26,668 nucleotides of DNA, taken from contig JBJMJD010000053.1 of assembly GCA_045806525.1 (NCBI GenBank), positions 1-26,668 of the forward strand. Direction: 5' to 3'. This document shows positions 6,361 to 15,320 of this stretch, piece after piece. This stretch comes from JAICYJ01 sp045806525. Its GTDB lineage: Bacteria > Actinomycetota > Thermoleophilia > Gaiellales > JAICJC01. A program made the translations under genes and the position numbers. Position 1 is the stretch's first letter. Each line of letters starts with the position of its first letter. Under the pieces are notes generated by a model that ran no database searches, was not told the DNA's origin, and was given only the letters and a program-made list of their open reading frames with translations.

Positions 6361-7095
6361 TCATCCATGGCGGACGCCCACGATCGCCTGCTCCAGCCAG
6401 GCCGTCCACGCCGCCTCGGCCGCCTCGCGATCGGCGTCCTCGGCGAACAGGTGGTGTCCGGCGAACACCGGCATGCCCATGCCGCCGCGGCCGTAGAACC
6501 GGTAGAGCGCATCGTCGCCGCGGAGGCCGATGAAGATGTCCTCCAGGTAGTCGACCTCGGCGTCCACCCGCCCGGCACCCGCCACGTCGATCGACACGCG
6601 GTCGCCGACGCCGGCGTCGGGCCCCAGCCCGAGCGCGGCTCGGACGGCCGCAAAGGCGCTCGGCTCGACCGCGTCCTCAGGGCCGCTGGCGCCGACATAG
6701 GTGACCGTCCGGCCGGCGAAGTGGCCGAGGTACTCGCCCAGCGAGTGCAGATAGAAGTCGGTGTGGCGGCTGGCGCCGTCATACTGGGCGTCCCAGTCGC
6801 CGGTGAGGATGCCGCTGTGCACGTAGCGAAGCACCGCACCGCCCGGCGCCGCCTCGATCTGGTACTCGAGCGCGTTCGTGAAGTCATCGCTCTGCGCGCG
6901 CACGGCCAGGTGGCGCGGCGGGTCGAACACGGTCACGGTGTGGCCGGCCCATACCTCGCCGACGGCGCTGGGCGCGCCCTCACCGGTGGGGAACATCCAG
7001 CCGGCGGCGCCGTTGCCGGTCGCGACCGCGTCCCATACCTGCTCGGGGGTCCCGGGCAGCTCGACCTCACGCCTTATCTCGAACTCGCGGCTCAT
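6361..7095 (-). CDS. SRPBCC/AHSA1-type lipid-binding-fold protein
   Basis: 244 residues. Residues about 1-145 form an AHSA1-like START-superfamily helix-grip domain (FEIRREVELPGTPEQVWDAVATG, then FDPPRHLAVRAQ and the TDFYLHSLGEYLGHF helix). Residues about 150-240 are an extra C-terminal domain with IDVAGAGRVDAEVDYLEDIF and an FYGRGGMGMPVFAGHHLF stretch. These proteins bind hydrophobic ligands in a cavity; the ligand here is unknown. Its ATG overlaps the ArsR stop by four bases (ATGA), the frequent ArsR-AHSA1 pairing in actinobacteria. The double length compared with ordinary AHSA1 proteins (about 150 residues) is notable. Confidence 0.87.
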   Translation of the reverse strand: MSREFEIRREVELPGTPEQVWDAVATGNGAAGWMFPTGEGAPSAVGEVWAGHTVTVFDPPRHLAVRAQSDDFTNALEYQIEAAPGGAVLRYVHSGILTGDWDAQYDGASRHTDFYLHSLGEYLGHFAGRTVTYVGASGPEDAVEPSAFAAVRAALGLGPDAGVGDRVSIDVAGAGRVDAEVDYLEDIFIGLRGDDALYRFYGRGGMGMPVFAGHHLFAEDADREAAEAAWTAWLEQAIVGVRHG

Positions 7096-7694
7096 GGTGC
7101 GTCCTTTCGATTGGTGTGCGTCAGGCTGGGGTGCAGTGCCACCACCAGCCGATGGCGGCGCCCGCCGCGCGCGCCCTCCGTGTGATATCGGGCTGCCAGC
7201 GACGAGACGGCACCGGCCAGATCCTCGGCGAACGCCGCCCTGTCGGCCGCCGAGGCGAACGTGATCTCGCTGTCGATCGTGAACGTGGCGAGCGGCTTGC
7301 CGGCCCGCAGCGCTCCCGCCATCAGCTCGCCCAGCTCGCGTACCAGCCGCGCCCCCACGGCCAGCATCCAGGCTGCCGACAGCTGGTCGGGCGCGCGTGC
7401 TGGGTCGGGCTGAAGTGGCGACAACGCCGCCGGCGAGATCACGTAGGAGGCGGCCGTTGCCTGCATCACCCGTTCGGTGCAGTTGCCCCTGCGGCGCTCT
7501 TCCACCAGCTCCAGCAGGCCATGGCGCTCGAGCGTCCGCAGGTGGTAGTTGACGCGCTGGCGGGGCATGCCCTCGCGGGCCGCCAGCGTGCTCGCCGAGG
7601 CCGGGTCGGCCAGGGCCGCGAGCAGCCGCGCACGCACGGGGTCGAGCGTGACCTCGGCGGCTGTGGGATCGTCGATCACTGCGACGTCGAGCAT
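7092..7694 (-). CDS. ArsR-family winged-helix transcriptional regulator
   Basis: 200 residues. A winged helix-turn-helix lies at about residues 15-75: LDPVRARLLAALADPASAS, then GMPRQRVNYHLRTLERHGLLELVEER, the typical ArsR recognition helix and wing. There is no Cys pair of the metal-sensing ArsR proteins, so it is more likely a ligand- or partner-responsive regulator. It follows the DHFR-like gene by two bases and overlaps the SRPBCC gene, suggesting local autoregulation of this operon from the promoter near 8302-8330. The regulated signal is unknown. Confidence 0.88.
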   Translation of the reverse strand: MLDVAVIDDPTAAEVTLDPVRARLLAALADPASASTLAAREGMPRQRVNYHLRTLERHGLLELVEERRRGNCTERVMQATAASYVISPAALSPLQPDPARAPDQLSAAWMLAVGARLVRELGELMAGALRAGKPLATFTIDSEITFASAADRAAFAEDLAGAVSSLAARYHTEGARGGRRHRLVVALHPSLTHTNRKDAP

Positions 7695-7696
7695 GC

Positions 7697-8269
7697 TCAG
7701 CCCCGTTTCGGCCGCAGGATCATCAGCGTCACGTCGGCCGACGGCCTGGCCTCGACCAGGTCGAGGTCGGCGGTCGCGTCCGACTCGGGGAACAGCCGCC
7801 GGCCACGGCCCAGGATGGTGGGGAACACCATCAGCCGGTACTCGTCCACCAGATCGTGCTCCACGAGGCCGGCCACCAGCCGGCCACTGCCCGCCACCAG
7901 GATGTCACCGCCGTCTCGGGACTTGAGGCCGCGGACGCTCTCGGCGAGGTCGCCGCCGATCACCGTCGTGTTGTTCCAGTCGGCCCGCTCGAGCGTGCCC
8001 GACACCACGTACTTCGCCATTGAGTTCATCCTGTCTGCAAACCCGGCCTCGTCGGTGCGCTCCGGCCAGGCGGCGGCGAATCCCTCGTAGGTGCGCCGGC
8101 CCAGCAGCAGCGCGTCGCTGCCGAACACCTCGTCCACCTTGAACGCGTCGCCGTCGGGGCCGCGCTCGAACTTGAAGGCCCAGCCGCCGCGGTCGAAGCC
8201 CTCGGCGCCACCGGGGTCCTCCATCACACCGTCCAGCGTCACGAACTCCGAAACGATCAGCTTGCGCAT
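7697..8269 (-). CDS. Dihydrofolate reductase-like (RibD C-terminal domain) protein
   Basis: 190 residues. The fold is recognised from RKLIVSEFVTLDGVMEDPGG, GSDALLLGRRTYEGFAAAWP, GDILVAGSGRLVAGLVEHDLVDEYRLMVFP and the terminal ILGRGRRLFP. Such stand-alone RibD_C/DHFR-like proteins bind NADPH, but most have no proven substrate, and genuine folate reductase activity should not be assumed. ATG start with GGGGGAG just upstream. It is the first gene of the operon and lies 2 nt before the ArsR gene. Confidence 0.88.
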   Translation of the reverse strand: MRKLIVSEFVTLDGVMEDPGGAEGFDRGGWAFKFERGPDGDAFKVDEVFGSDALLLGRRTYEGFAAAWPERTDEAGFADRMNSMAKYVVSGTLERADWNNTTVIGGDLAESVRGLKSRDGGDILVAGSGRLVAGLVEHDLVDEYRLMVFPTILGRGRRLFPESDATADLDLVEARPSADVTLMILRPKRG

Positions 8270-8301
8270 CGTGCTCCCCCAGCCTCGTGGTCAGTGGCGA
8301 C

Positions 8302-8330
8302 ATGATGACACCGAAAAGAAATCTTGTCAA
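8302..8330 (-). promoter_or_regulatory. Promoter of the DHFR-ArsR-SRPBCC operon
   Basis: Minus-strand TTGACA (8330-8325), 17 nt, CATCAT (8307-8302). It would start transcription near 8295, about 26 nt before the ATG at 8269. The consensus -35 and the correct spacing support it; the -10 is imperfect. Confidence 0.55.
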
Positions 8331-8333
8331 GGA

Positions 8334-8377
8334 CGATATCTATGTCGGCCGACGGATGATCGGCTCCGCGGATATCG
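8334..8377. repeat. Nested inverted repeat upstream of the citryl-CoA lyase-like gene
   Basis: Outer arms CGATATC (8334-8340) and GATATCG (8371-8377) enclose inner arms GCCGA (8348-8352) and TCGGC (8360-8364), nearly centred on each other. It sits in the divergent promoter region, next to the -35 of the leftward operon. It could be a double operator or an RNA hairpin in the rightward leader. The repeat is seen; the function is a guess. Confidence 0.5.
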
Positions 8378-8420
8378 TTCGCGGCGAATCCGGCCGCCAT
8401 CCTTCAGAAAGGCAGACCGC

Positions 8421-9205
8421 ATGCAGATCGGCAAGCCCGGGGACCCCGTCAGTCACATCTGCCAGGCCTACCCCGACCGCGTCGAGGTGCGCGGGCGAGA
8501 CCTCTGCAGTGACCTGATGGGGCGGCTCACATTCACCGAGTATTTCCACCTGCTTCTGACCGGCGAGGAGCCGACTGAGCAGCAGCGCTATTTCCTCGAC
8601 CTGCTCCTGATCGCGATCGCCGAGCACGGCATGATGCCGACCAGCGTGGCCGCCCGGATGACGCTGGACGCGGATCCCGGCTCGCTGCAGGGCGCCGTCG
8701 CCGCGGGCATCCTCGGCTGTGGGCCGGTGGTGCTGGGCACCGCCGAGCCCTGCGCTCGGCTGCTGGAGGAGGCGCAGGCACGCGTGGACGCCGGCGAGGA
8801 CGCGGCCGGCGCGGCCGACGTCATGGCGGCGGCCATCCATGCCGCCGGAGACAGAGCGCCCGGGTTCGGGCATCCGCTGCACCGCCCGGTCGACCCTCGC
8901 GCCGAGCGGATCCTGGAGCTGGCCGATGAGCGCGACGCGTCCGGGCAGCACGTTGCCATGGCCCGCCACTTCGCGAAGGCCGTCCAGGAGGCTTGGGGAC
9001 GACCGCTGACGATGAACGTGTCGATGCCGATCGCGGCCGTCATGCTCGACCTCGGATTTCCGGCCTCGAGCGTGAAGGCGGTGCCGCTGCTCGCGCGCAC
9101 CGCCGGCGTGCTGGCGCACCTGGCGGAGGAGCGCGAGCAGCCGATCGGCTTCCTGATGGCCGGGAAGGCCGAGGAGGCGATCACGTACCGGCCGCCGGAG
9201 CGGCC

Positions 9206-9209
<4 letters not shown>
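8421..9209 (+). CDS. Citrate synthase-fold protein, citryl-CoA lyase-like
   Basis: 262 residues, the length of stand-alone citryl-CoA lyase-type proteins rather than full citrate synthase (about 370-430). Family signatures: IAEHGMMPTS with His69, GFGHPLHRPVDPRAERILELA with His151, and the C-terminal GRPLTMNV/IAAVMLDLGFP region. The position normally held by the catalytic aspartate in the Asn-Val-Asp motif reads Asn-Val-Ser (Ser201), so ordinary enolisation chemistry may be altered. ATG start with weak AAAGG upstream. Its stop overlaps the GTG of the CoA ligase (GTGA). It probably acts on a CoA thioester made by that ligase; true substrate unknown. Confidence 0.82.
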
Positions 9210-10513
<1,304 letters not shown>

Positions 10514-10522
10514 GGAGCAGGA

Positions 10523-11104
10523 ATGCGCAAACTTCAAAGCCAGGGCGTACACCACATCACCATCACCGGCGCCGACCGCCAGACGTCGATCGACTTCTGG
10601 GAGGGCGTGCTCGGCATGCCGTTCGTCTTCGAGCAGCCGAACCTCGACAACGCCGCTGAGAGCCACCTCTACTTCGACCCAGGCGACGGGCGTCTGATCA
10701 CCATCTTCACCAACGAGGAGCGCACGGCCGACCCGGCCCGCACCCCGATGGATGCCGGCTGCGTGCACCACGTGGCGTTCTCACTCTCGCACGCGACCTT
10801 CAGCCAGGCTGTGGAACGCCTGGACGAGCGCGGCATCAGCCACAGCGGCGTCAAGGACCGCGGATTCATGGACTCGATCTACTTCACCGATCCGCTGGGC
10901 CTGCTGATCGAGCTGGCGTCCTATCGGTTCGAGCCGCCGTTCGGTTACGCTCACGCCGACGTGCTGCTCGAAGCGCACAGGATCCGCGTCGAACGCGGCG
11001 ACCGAAACATCGGCGAGGTGCACCTGGCGGATGCCATCGAGATCCTCGTCACCCGGTCGCGGGAGTCGCTGTCGGACGACCGGTCAGCCAAGAACCCCTA
11101 CTAG
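10523..11104 (+). CDS. VOC-superfamily metalloprotein (glyoxalase/ring-cleavage dioxygenase fold)
   Basis: 193 residues with two beta-alpha-beta-beta-beta modules. Module 1 begins QGVHHITITGADRQTSIDFWEGVLGM; module 2 begins CVHHVAFSLSHATFSQAVERL. Probable metal ligands are His11, His83 and Glu130 (GLLIELASYRFEPPFGY). The C-terminal tail (about 145-193) extends past the VOC fold. The family includes glyoxalases, extradiol dioxygenases and epimerases, so activity is open. ATG with AGGGAGCAGGA upstream; it lies between the CoA ligase and the GST, consistent with acting on a pathway intermediate or a glutathione adduct. Confidence 0.86.
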   Translation: MRKLQSQGVHHITITGADRQTSIDFWEGVLGMPFVFEQPNLDNAAESHLYFDPGDGRLITIFTNEERTADPARTPMDAGCVHHVAFSLSHATFSQAVERLDERGISHSGVKDRGFMDSIYFTDPLGLLIELASYRFEPPFGYAHADVLLEAHRIRVERGDRNIGEVHLADAIEILVTRSRESLSDDRSAKNPY

Positions 11105-11122
11105 GAACCACGGAAGGACGCA

Positions 11123-11812
11123 ATGGCCGAGATCAAGCTTCACATCCTCAAGCCCAGCGTGAACAACCTCACGGCCCGCATCTTCGTGCGGGCGGCCGGG
11201 CTCGACTTCGAAGAGGTCGACGTGTGGGGCCAGACCCAGTCGCCGGAATTTCTCAAGACAAATCCGGCCCGGCTGACACCGATGCTCGAGGAGGAAGGCC
11301 TGCCGCGGACGACGCTCTGGGAGAGCTGCGCGATCATGCAGTACCTCTGCAACAAGCACGGTCTCGAGCAGCTCTACCCCAGCGACCCGGCCCAGCGGGC
11401 GATGGTCGACAGCGCCATGTTCTATCTGATCGGCACGCTCTATCCCCTGGTCGCGCGCGCCACCTATCCGGTACTGCACTTCCCCCAGTACCCGGGCGAG
11501 GTCGGCTGGTCGGAGGCCGACGAGGCCAGCAAGGCGGAGGCGCAGGCCGCGGCCGAGGCGGCGCTCGGCCATCCACTGGAGGTCTATCGCGAGTTCTTCA
11601 TGGACGGTAAGCGGTTCATCGGCGGTGATCATCCGGTGATCGCCGACATCCGGCTGGCGGCCACCCTCGAGTTCCTGGACGCCATCGACTACTCGCTGCC
11701 GGACTGGGCGCGCGAGTACATGGCGGCGATGGAGTCGGAGCTGGGTGACGCCTATGCCGAGCCGGCCGCGGACGTGCGCGGCTACATCGCATCGGTGAAG
11801 ACGCCAGCCTAG
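11123..11812 (+). CDS. Glutathione S-transferase-like protein
   Basis: 229 residues. The N-terminal thioredoxin-like domain (1-80) has KPSVNNLTARIFVRAAG with a probable active-site Ser12, a cis-proline region LTPMLEEEG, and the glutathione-contacting ESCAIMQYL (67-75). The helical C-terminal domain carries the N-cap segment FIGGDHPVIADI. Such enzymes usually conjugate or isomerise with glutathione, yet most actinobacteria use mycothiol, so a glutathione source or an alternative thiol is an open point. GGAAGG upstream of the ATG; last gene of the four-gene run, ending four bases before a convergent gene. Confidence 0.88.
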   Translation: MAEIKLHILKPSVNNLTARIFVRAAGLDFEEVDVWGQTQSPEFLKTNPARLTPMLEEEGLPRTTLWESCAIMQYLCNKHGLEQLYPSDPAQRAMVDSAMFYLIGTLYPLVARATYPVLHFPQYPGEVGWSEADEASKAEAQAAAEAALGHPLEVYREFFMDGKRFIGGDHPVIADIRLAATLEFLDAIDYSLPDWAREYMAAMESELGDAYAEPAADVRGYIASVKTPA

Positions 11813-11816
11813 ATAC

Positions 11817-12467
11817 CTAGGCGCCGGGACGGCTGAAGAATAGGTGGGTGACGGCCGGCGCGGCCACGCTCCGCCGCGGCTCCAGGCCGTGCAGGTCGTC
11901 GCCCAGCCCCTCGAACAGCCGCTCACCCGCGCCCAGCAGCGTGGGCGCCAGGTTGATCACCATCTCGTCGACCAGCCCTGCCGCCAGGTACTGCCGGCAT
12001 GCCTGCGCGCCGCCCGCCAGCGACACGTCCTTGCCGCCGGCCGCCTGCCGCGCCTGTTCGAGCGCCGAGACGATCCCGTCGGTGACGAACGTAAAGGTGG
12101 TGCCGCCCTCGCAGGGCAGCGGCTCGCGGGCATGGTGCGTGAGCACGAACACGGGGTGGTGAAACGGCGGATCGTCGCCCCACCAGCCAGTCCAGGGCGC
12201 GTCCGCATCCCACCCGCCCGGGTGCCCGCCAAACATGTTGCGGCCCATGATGGTCGCGCCCACATTGGCCAGCCCCTCCTCGACCACGGCGGAGCTCTCG
12301 TTCACCTCGCCACCCTCGAGGCCGTGCGGCGCCCGCCAGGACTCGAGCTCGAAGGCCCACTCGTGCAGGCGCATGCCGCCCACGCCGAGCGGGTTCTCGA
12401 CGCTCTGATCGGGGCCGGCCACGTAGCCGTCGAGCGACATCGAGATGGTCAGGCGCAGCTTCGACAT
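11817..12467 (-). CDS. Second dihydrofolate reductase-like (RibD C-terminal domain) protein
   Basis: 216 residues from ATG 12467 (MSKLRLTISMSLDGYVAGPDQS). Typical blocks: GYVAGPDQSVENPLGVGG, NVGATIMGRNMFGGHPGGW, FVLTHHAREPL, VSLAGGAQACRQYLAAGLVDEMVINLAPTLLGAGERLFEG. It is a member of the stand-alone NADPH-binding reductase-like family and diverges from the copy at 7697-8269, so it is not a recent duplicate. TAGGGT lies seven bases before the ATG, suggesting a leaderless transcript; a GTG three codons upstream is an alternative start. Stop is four bases from the end of the GST. Confidence 0.87.
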   Translation of the reverse strand: MSKLRLTISMSLDGYVAGPDQSVENPLGVGGMRLHEWAFELESWRAPHGLEGGEVNESSAVVEEGLANVGATIMGRNMFGGHPGGWDADAPWTGWWGDDPPFHHPVFVLTHHAREPLPCEGGTTFTFVTDGIVSALEQARQAAGGKDVSLAGGAQACRQYLAAGLVDEMVINLAPTLLGAGERLFEGLGDDLHGLEPRRSVAAPAVTHLFFSRPGA

Positions 12468-12474
12468 GGCGCAC

Positions 12475-12480
12475 ACCCTA
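12475..12480 (-). promoter_or_regulatory. -10 element of a leaderless promoter for the second DHFR-like gene
   Basis: Minus-strand TAGGGT, seven bases before the ATG at 12467. The neighbouring interval to 12559 also holds TAGCAT (12515-12520) facing the rightward VOC gene, so the region is a divergent promoter. Confidence 0.5.
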
Positions 12481-12559
12481 CCCCCAACGAGCCCGTGCGG
12501 ACGAGCCGAACGCGGGTAGCATCCGAGGCCACACCGACCCCTCGCAGGAGGAGCATCCG

Positions 12560-12928
12560 ATGGCAGGACAGATCGTGCACTTCGAGATCCCGGCCGACGA
12601 CACGGGCGCGAGCCAGGCGTTCTGGGGATCGCTGTTCGGCTGGCAGTTCCAGGCCTATCCCGGCCCCTTCGAGTATCACATGACCCGCATCGGCGAGCAG
12701 ACCGGCGCCGCCATCACCAACATGGAGCCGGGCAAGCGCGGCACCCGCGCCTACTTCAGCGTGGATGAGATCAACGCCGGAGCGGCGCGCGTGCGCGAGC
12801 TGGGCGGCCAGGCCGCCGATCCGATGCCCGTGCCGAGCATGGGCTGGTTCTCGACCTGCACCGACCCGCAGGGCAACGAGTTCGGCCTCTGGCAGAACGA
12901 CGAAGCCGCGCCCACACCCGAGATGTAG
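12560..12928 (+). CDS. Small single-domain VOC protein
   Basis: 122 residues, one VOC domain pair of the type often annotated as glyoxalase/bleomycin-resistance-like. IVHFEIPADDTGASQAFWGSLFGWQF opens the first module; GTRAYFSVDEINAGAARVRELGGQ and DPQGNEFGLWQND form the second. Probable metal-site residues are His8 and the Glu of GNEFGLW. Strong AGGAGGAG lies six bases before the ATG. It precedes a YCII protein by two bases, a pair common in actinobacteria. Substrate unknown. Confidence 0.88.
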   Translation: MAGQIVHFEIPADDTGASQAFWGSLFGWQFQAYPGPFEYHMTRIGEQTGAAITNMEPGKRGTRAYFSVDEINAGAARVRELGGQAADPMPVPSMGWFSTCTDPQGNEFGLWQNDEAAPTPEM

Positions 12929-12930
12929 CC

Positions 12931-13236
12931 GTGGCCACGTTCCATGTGGTGATCCACCGGTCGGGGCCCGACTATGACCGTTCGCTGCCGCTCGAGCAGC
13001 AATCCGGTTGGGACGAGCACGCCGCGTTCATGGACAGTCTCGTGGACAAGGGCTTCATCGTCCTGGGCGGACCTCTTGGGGACGAGTACCGCGTCGTGCA
13101 CGTCGCTGAGGCGGGGTCGGCCGATGAGGTGCGCGAGACGCTGGCAGGCGATCCATGGAGCGGCACGCACCTGGTCGTCGACAGCGTCGATGCGTGGACG
13201 CTGCGGCTGGACCTGCGTCGTCCGGCCGGCGCCTAG
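12931..13236 (+). CDS. YCII-related domain protein
   Basis: 101 residues from GTG 12931, a one-domain dimeric alpha/beta-barrel-fold protein. The segment WDEHAAFMDSLVDKGFIVLGGPLGDEYRVVHVAEAGSADEVRETLAGDPW contains the conserved His of the family (in DEHAAFMD), the GGPL turn and the terminal DPW. It is translated directly behind the VOC gene. Its stop codon is immediately followed by the opposite-strand stop of the MFS gene. Role unknown; related to YciI-like enzymes. Confidence 0.85.
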   Translation: MATFHVVIHRSGPDYDRSLPLEQQSGWDEHAAFMDSLVDKGFIVLGGPLGDEYRVVHVAEAGSADEVRETLAGDPWSGTHLVVDSVDAWTLRLDLRRPAGA

Positions 13237-14670
13237 TCAGACCGCGTCCAGCACCCGTCCCTGCTCGGCGGGGACGGCGCTGGACGCGGCGGCGCGCTTC
13301 GGGACCAGCAACGCCGCTGCGAAGCCGAGCAGCAGCATCGCGGCCGAAAGCCAGAACGCGTCCACGAACGCGCCCTCCGTGGGCAGCCCGCCGACGACCA
13401 CGCTGGCGGTCAGGATGCTGGCCGAGATCTGGCCGCCCAGCGAGCCGCCGACGTTTCGGAAGATCACATTCATGCCCGTGGCGACGCCGGTCTGGTCGGG
13501 CCGCACCGACTCCACGATCACGTTCACCATCGAGGCGAACGCCAGGCCGATGCCGAGGCCCATCACGAACGTGGCGGCGTAGATCTGCCAGTCCTGCGTG
13601 TGCATCAGCGCCAGCATCACCCAGGCGATGGAGCTCAGCAGTCCGCCCAGGGCGAGCGGCACGCGCGAGCCCACCGTCACCGACATGCGGCCGGCCAGCG
13701 GCCCCACCACCAGCATGCCGATCGTGGCCGGCAGCAGGAACAGCCCTGCCTCGGTGACCGAGGCGCCGAACCCGTAGCCGGTGGACTTGGGCATCTCGAC
13801 GAACTGCGGCACCAGCACGAACGACGCGAACATGCCAAAGCCGATCAGGGTGGCCGAGAGGTTCGTCGCCCACACCGGCCGGTCGCGCAGCATGGTCATG
13901 TCGACCAGCGGCTCGGCCATGCGCGATTCGACGACCACCCACACCACGGCCGCCAACATCGCGAGCACGAACAGGCCGATCGTGAGAGCGGACGTCCAGG
14001 CCCAGCTCGGCCCCTCGCTGACGGCAACCAGCAGCGCGACCAGCCACGTGGCCAGCAGCAGACCTCCGGCCCAGTCCACCCTTCCCGGGGTGCGGATCGG
14101 CGACTCGGGGATCATCACCATCGTGATGATGGCGACCGGGATCAGCACCGCCAGCGGGAGCCAGAACAGCCAGTGGTAGTCGAGGCGCTCCACGATCGGC
14201 CCCGACAGCACGATGCCGAGGCCCCCGCCGATGCCGACCAGCGCCGAGATCATGGCGATGCCGTGCGCGATCCGTTCCTTCGGGAACTCGTCGCGGATGA
14301 TCGAGAACGCCAGGGGGAACACCGCGCCGCCGATGCCCTGGATCACGCGAGCCGCGGTCATCAGCGCGATCGTCGACGACAATGCGGCCAGCAGTGTGCC
14401 GAGCGCGAGGATCCAGAGCGTGATCACCAGCATCTTCTTCTTCCCGAACATGTCGCCCAGCCGGCCGACGATCGGCGTGGCCACGCAGGCACTCAGCAGG
14501 TAGGCGGTGAGGATCCAGGTCGCGCCGGTGGCGGAGGCGTTCAGGTCAGCCTGGATGGCCGGCAGCGCAGGCGCCACAAGCGACTGTAGCAGCGCGTAGA
14601 CGATCGCAGCCATGGCCAGCATGGCGAAGGTGATGCCGTAGTGCTGGCGGTGCTCGTGGGCGGCATCCAT
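13237..14670 (-). CDS. DHA2-family MFS multidrug efflux transporter
   Basis: 477 residues from ATG 14670 (MDAAHEHRQHYGITFAMLAM), about 14 membrane helices, the architecture of EmrB/QacA-type proton-coupled exporters. Motif A is GRLGDMFGKKK after TM2; motif C is GIGGGLGIVLSGPI in TM5; ATWILTAYLLSACVATPIVG is the typical TM2 entry. A long in-frame extension upstream reads through tetR in another frame and is rejected. The ATG shares one base with the TetR stop (TGATG). The TetR neighbour most likely controls it. Drug substrates cannot be predicted. Confidence 0.93.
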   Translation of the reverse strand: MDAAHEHRQHYGITFAMLAMAAIVYALLQSLVAPALPAIQADLNASATGATWILTAYLLSACVATPIVGRLGDMFGKKKMLVITLWILALGTLLAALSSTIALMTAARVIQGIGGAVFPLAFSIIRDEFPKERIAHGIAMISALVGIGGGLGIVLSGPIVERLDYHWLFWLPLAVLIPVAIITMVMIPESPIRTPGRVDWAGGLLLATWLVALLVAVSEGPSWAWTSALTIGLFVLAMLAAVVWVVVESRMAEPLVDMTMLRDRPVWATNLSATLIGFGMFASFVLVPQFVEMPKSTGYGFGASVTEAGLFLLPATIGMLVVGPLAGRMSVTVGSRVPLALGGLLSSIAWVMLALMHTQDWQIYAATFVMGLGIGLAFASMVNVIVESVRPDQTGVATGMNVIFRNVGGSLGGQISASILTASVVVGGLPTEGAFVDAFWLSAAMLLLGFAAALLVPKRAAASSAVPAEQGRVLDAV

Positions 14671-15299
14671 CAGGCCGTCCGCCTTCGACGTGGCGGGTGC
14701 GCGCCGATCGCGGCCAGGCCGCCCTCGAGGAACGCCGCTGCCTGGTCGAGCACCGCAACCGCCTGGGTGCGCGAGGCCGTCGCCCCGTGCACGCTTCGGG
14801 CCTGAGCCTTCGCGATCGCGATCGCCGACAGGGCTGCGGCGGCGGCGAACCGCGGGCGCGGCCCGTCGGGCGGCTCGCCCAGATCGGCGGCGATCGCCTC
14901 GGCCAGCGCATCCTCGACTTCGGCCATGCGCGCGCGGTAGTGCACACGCAGCTGCTCGTTCTCGGCGATCAGCCGCTCGCGGAGCGCCTCGCGCGGGCCG
15001 GGGGTGATCATGTGGTCGGCCACGAAGGCGCGCAGCGTGTCCACCGCCGACAGGCCGTTGCTGCGGTGGCGGAGCTCGTGGCACAGCTGATCGCGCAACG
15101 GCGAGGTGTCGGCGAACACGATCTCCTCCTTGGAGGGGAAGTACGCAAACAGCGTACCCTTGGACACCTCCGCCGCCTCGGCGATCTCGGCCACAGTCGT
15201 CTGCTGGTAGCCGCGCTCTGCGAACAGGTCAAGCGCCACCGTCGCGATCGCCTCGCGCGTGCGCAGCTTCTTCCGCTCCCGTAGGCCCAGCTCACCCAT
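14670..15299 (-). CDS. TetR-family transcriptional repressor
   Basis: 209 residues. A helix-turn-helix sits at about residues 12-60: RTREAIATVALDLFAERGYQQTTVAEIAEAAEVSKGTLFAYFPSKEEIVF, the classic TetR N-terminus. The remainder is the variable ligand/dimer domain. The ATG follows TAGTCT (15314-15309) by nine bases, so the leader is very short. An inverted repeat at 15327-15338 upstream is the likely operator. It is translationally coupled to the MFS exporter, forming a self-regulated efflux unit. Inducer unknown. Confidence 0.93.
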   Translation of the reverse strand: MGELGLRERKKLRTREAIATVALDLFAERGYQQTTVAEIAEAAEVSKGTLFAYFPSKEEIVFADTSPLRDQLCHELRHRSNGLSAVDTLRAFVADHMITPGPREALRERLIAENEQLRVHYRARMAEVEDALAEAIAADLGEPPDGPRPRFAAAAALSAIAIAKAQARSVHGATASRTQAVAVLDQAAAFLEGGLAAIGAHPPRRRRTA

Positions 15300-15320
15300 T
15301 GACAGAGCAGACTAGCATGA

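Noticed and set aside
13237..15084. A 615-codon minus-strand reading that extends the MFS gene into the TetR gene
   Set aside because: The first 138 codons are an off-frame reading of the TetR gene with no protein character; the transporter begins at ATG 14670, overlapping the TetR stop.
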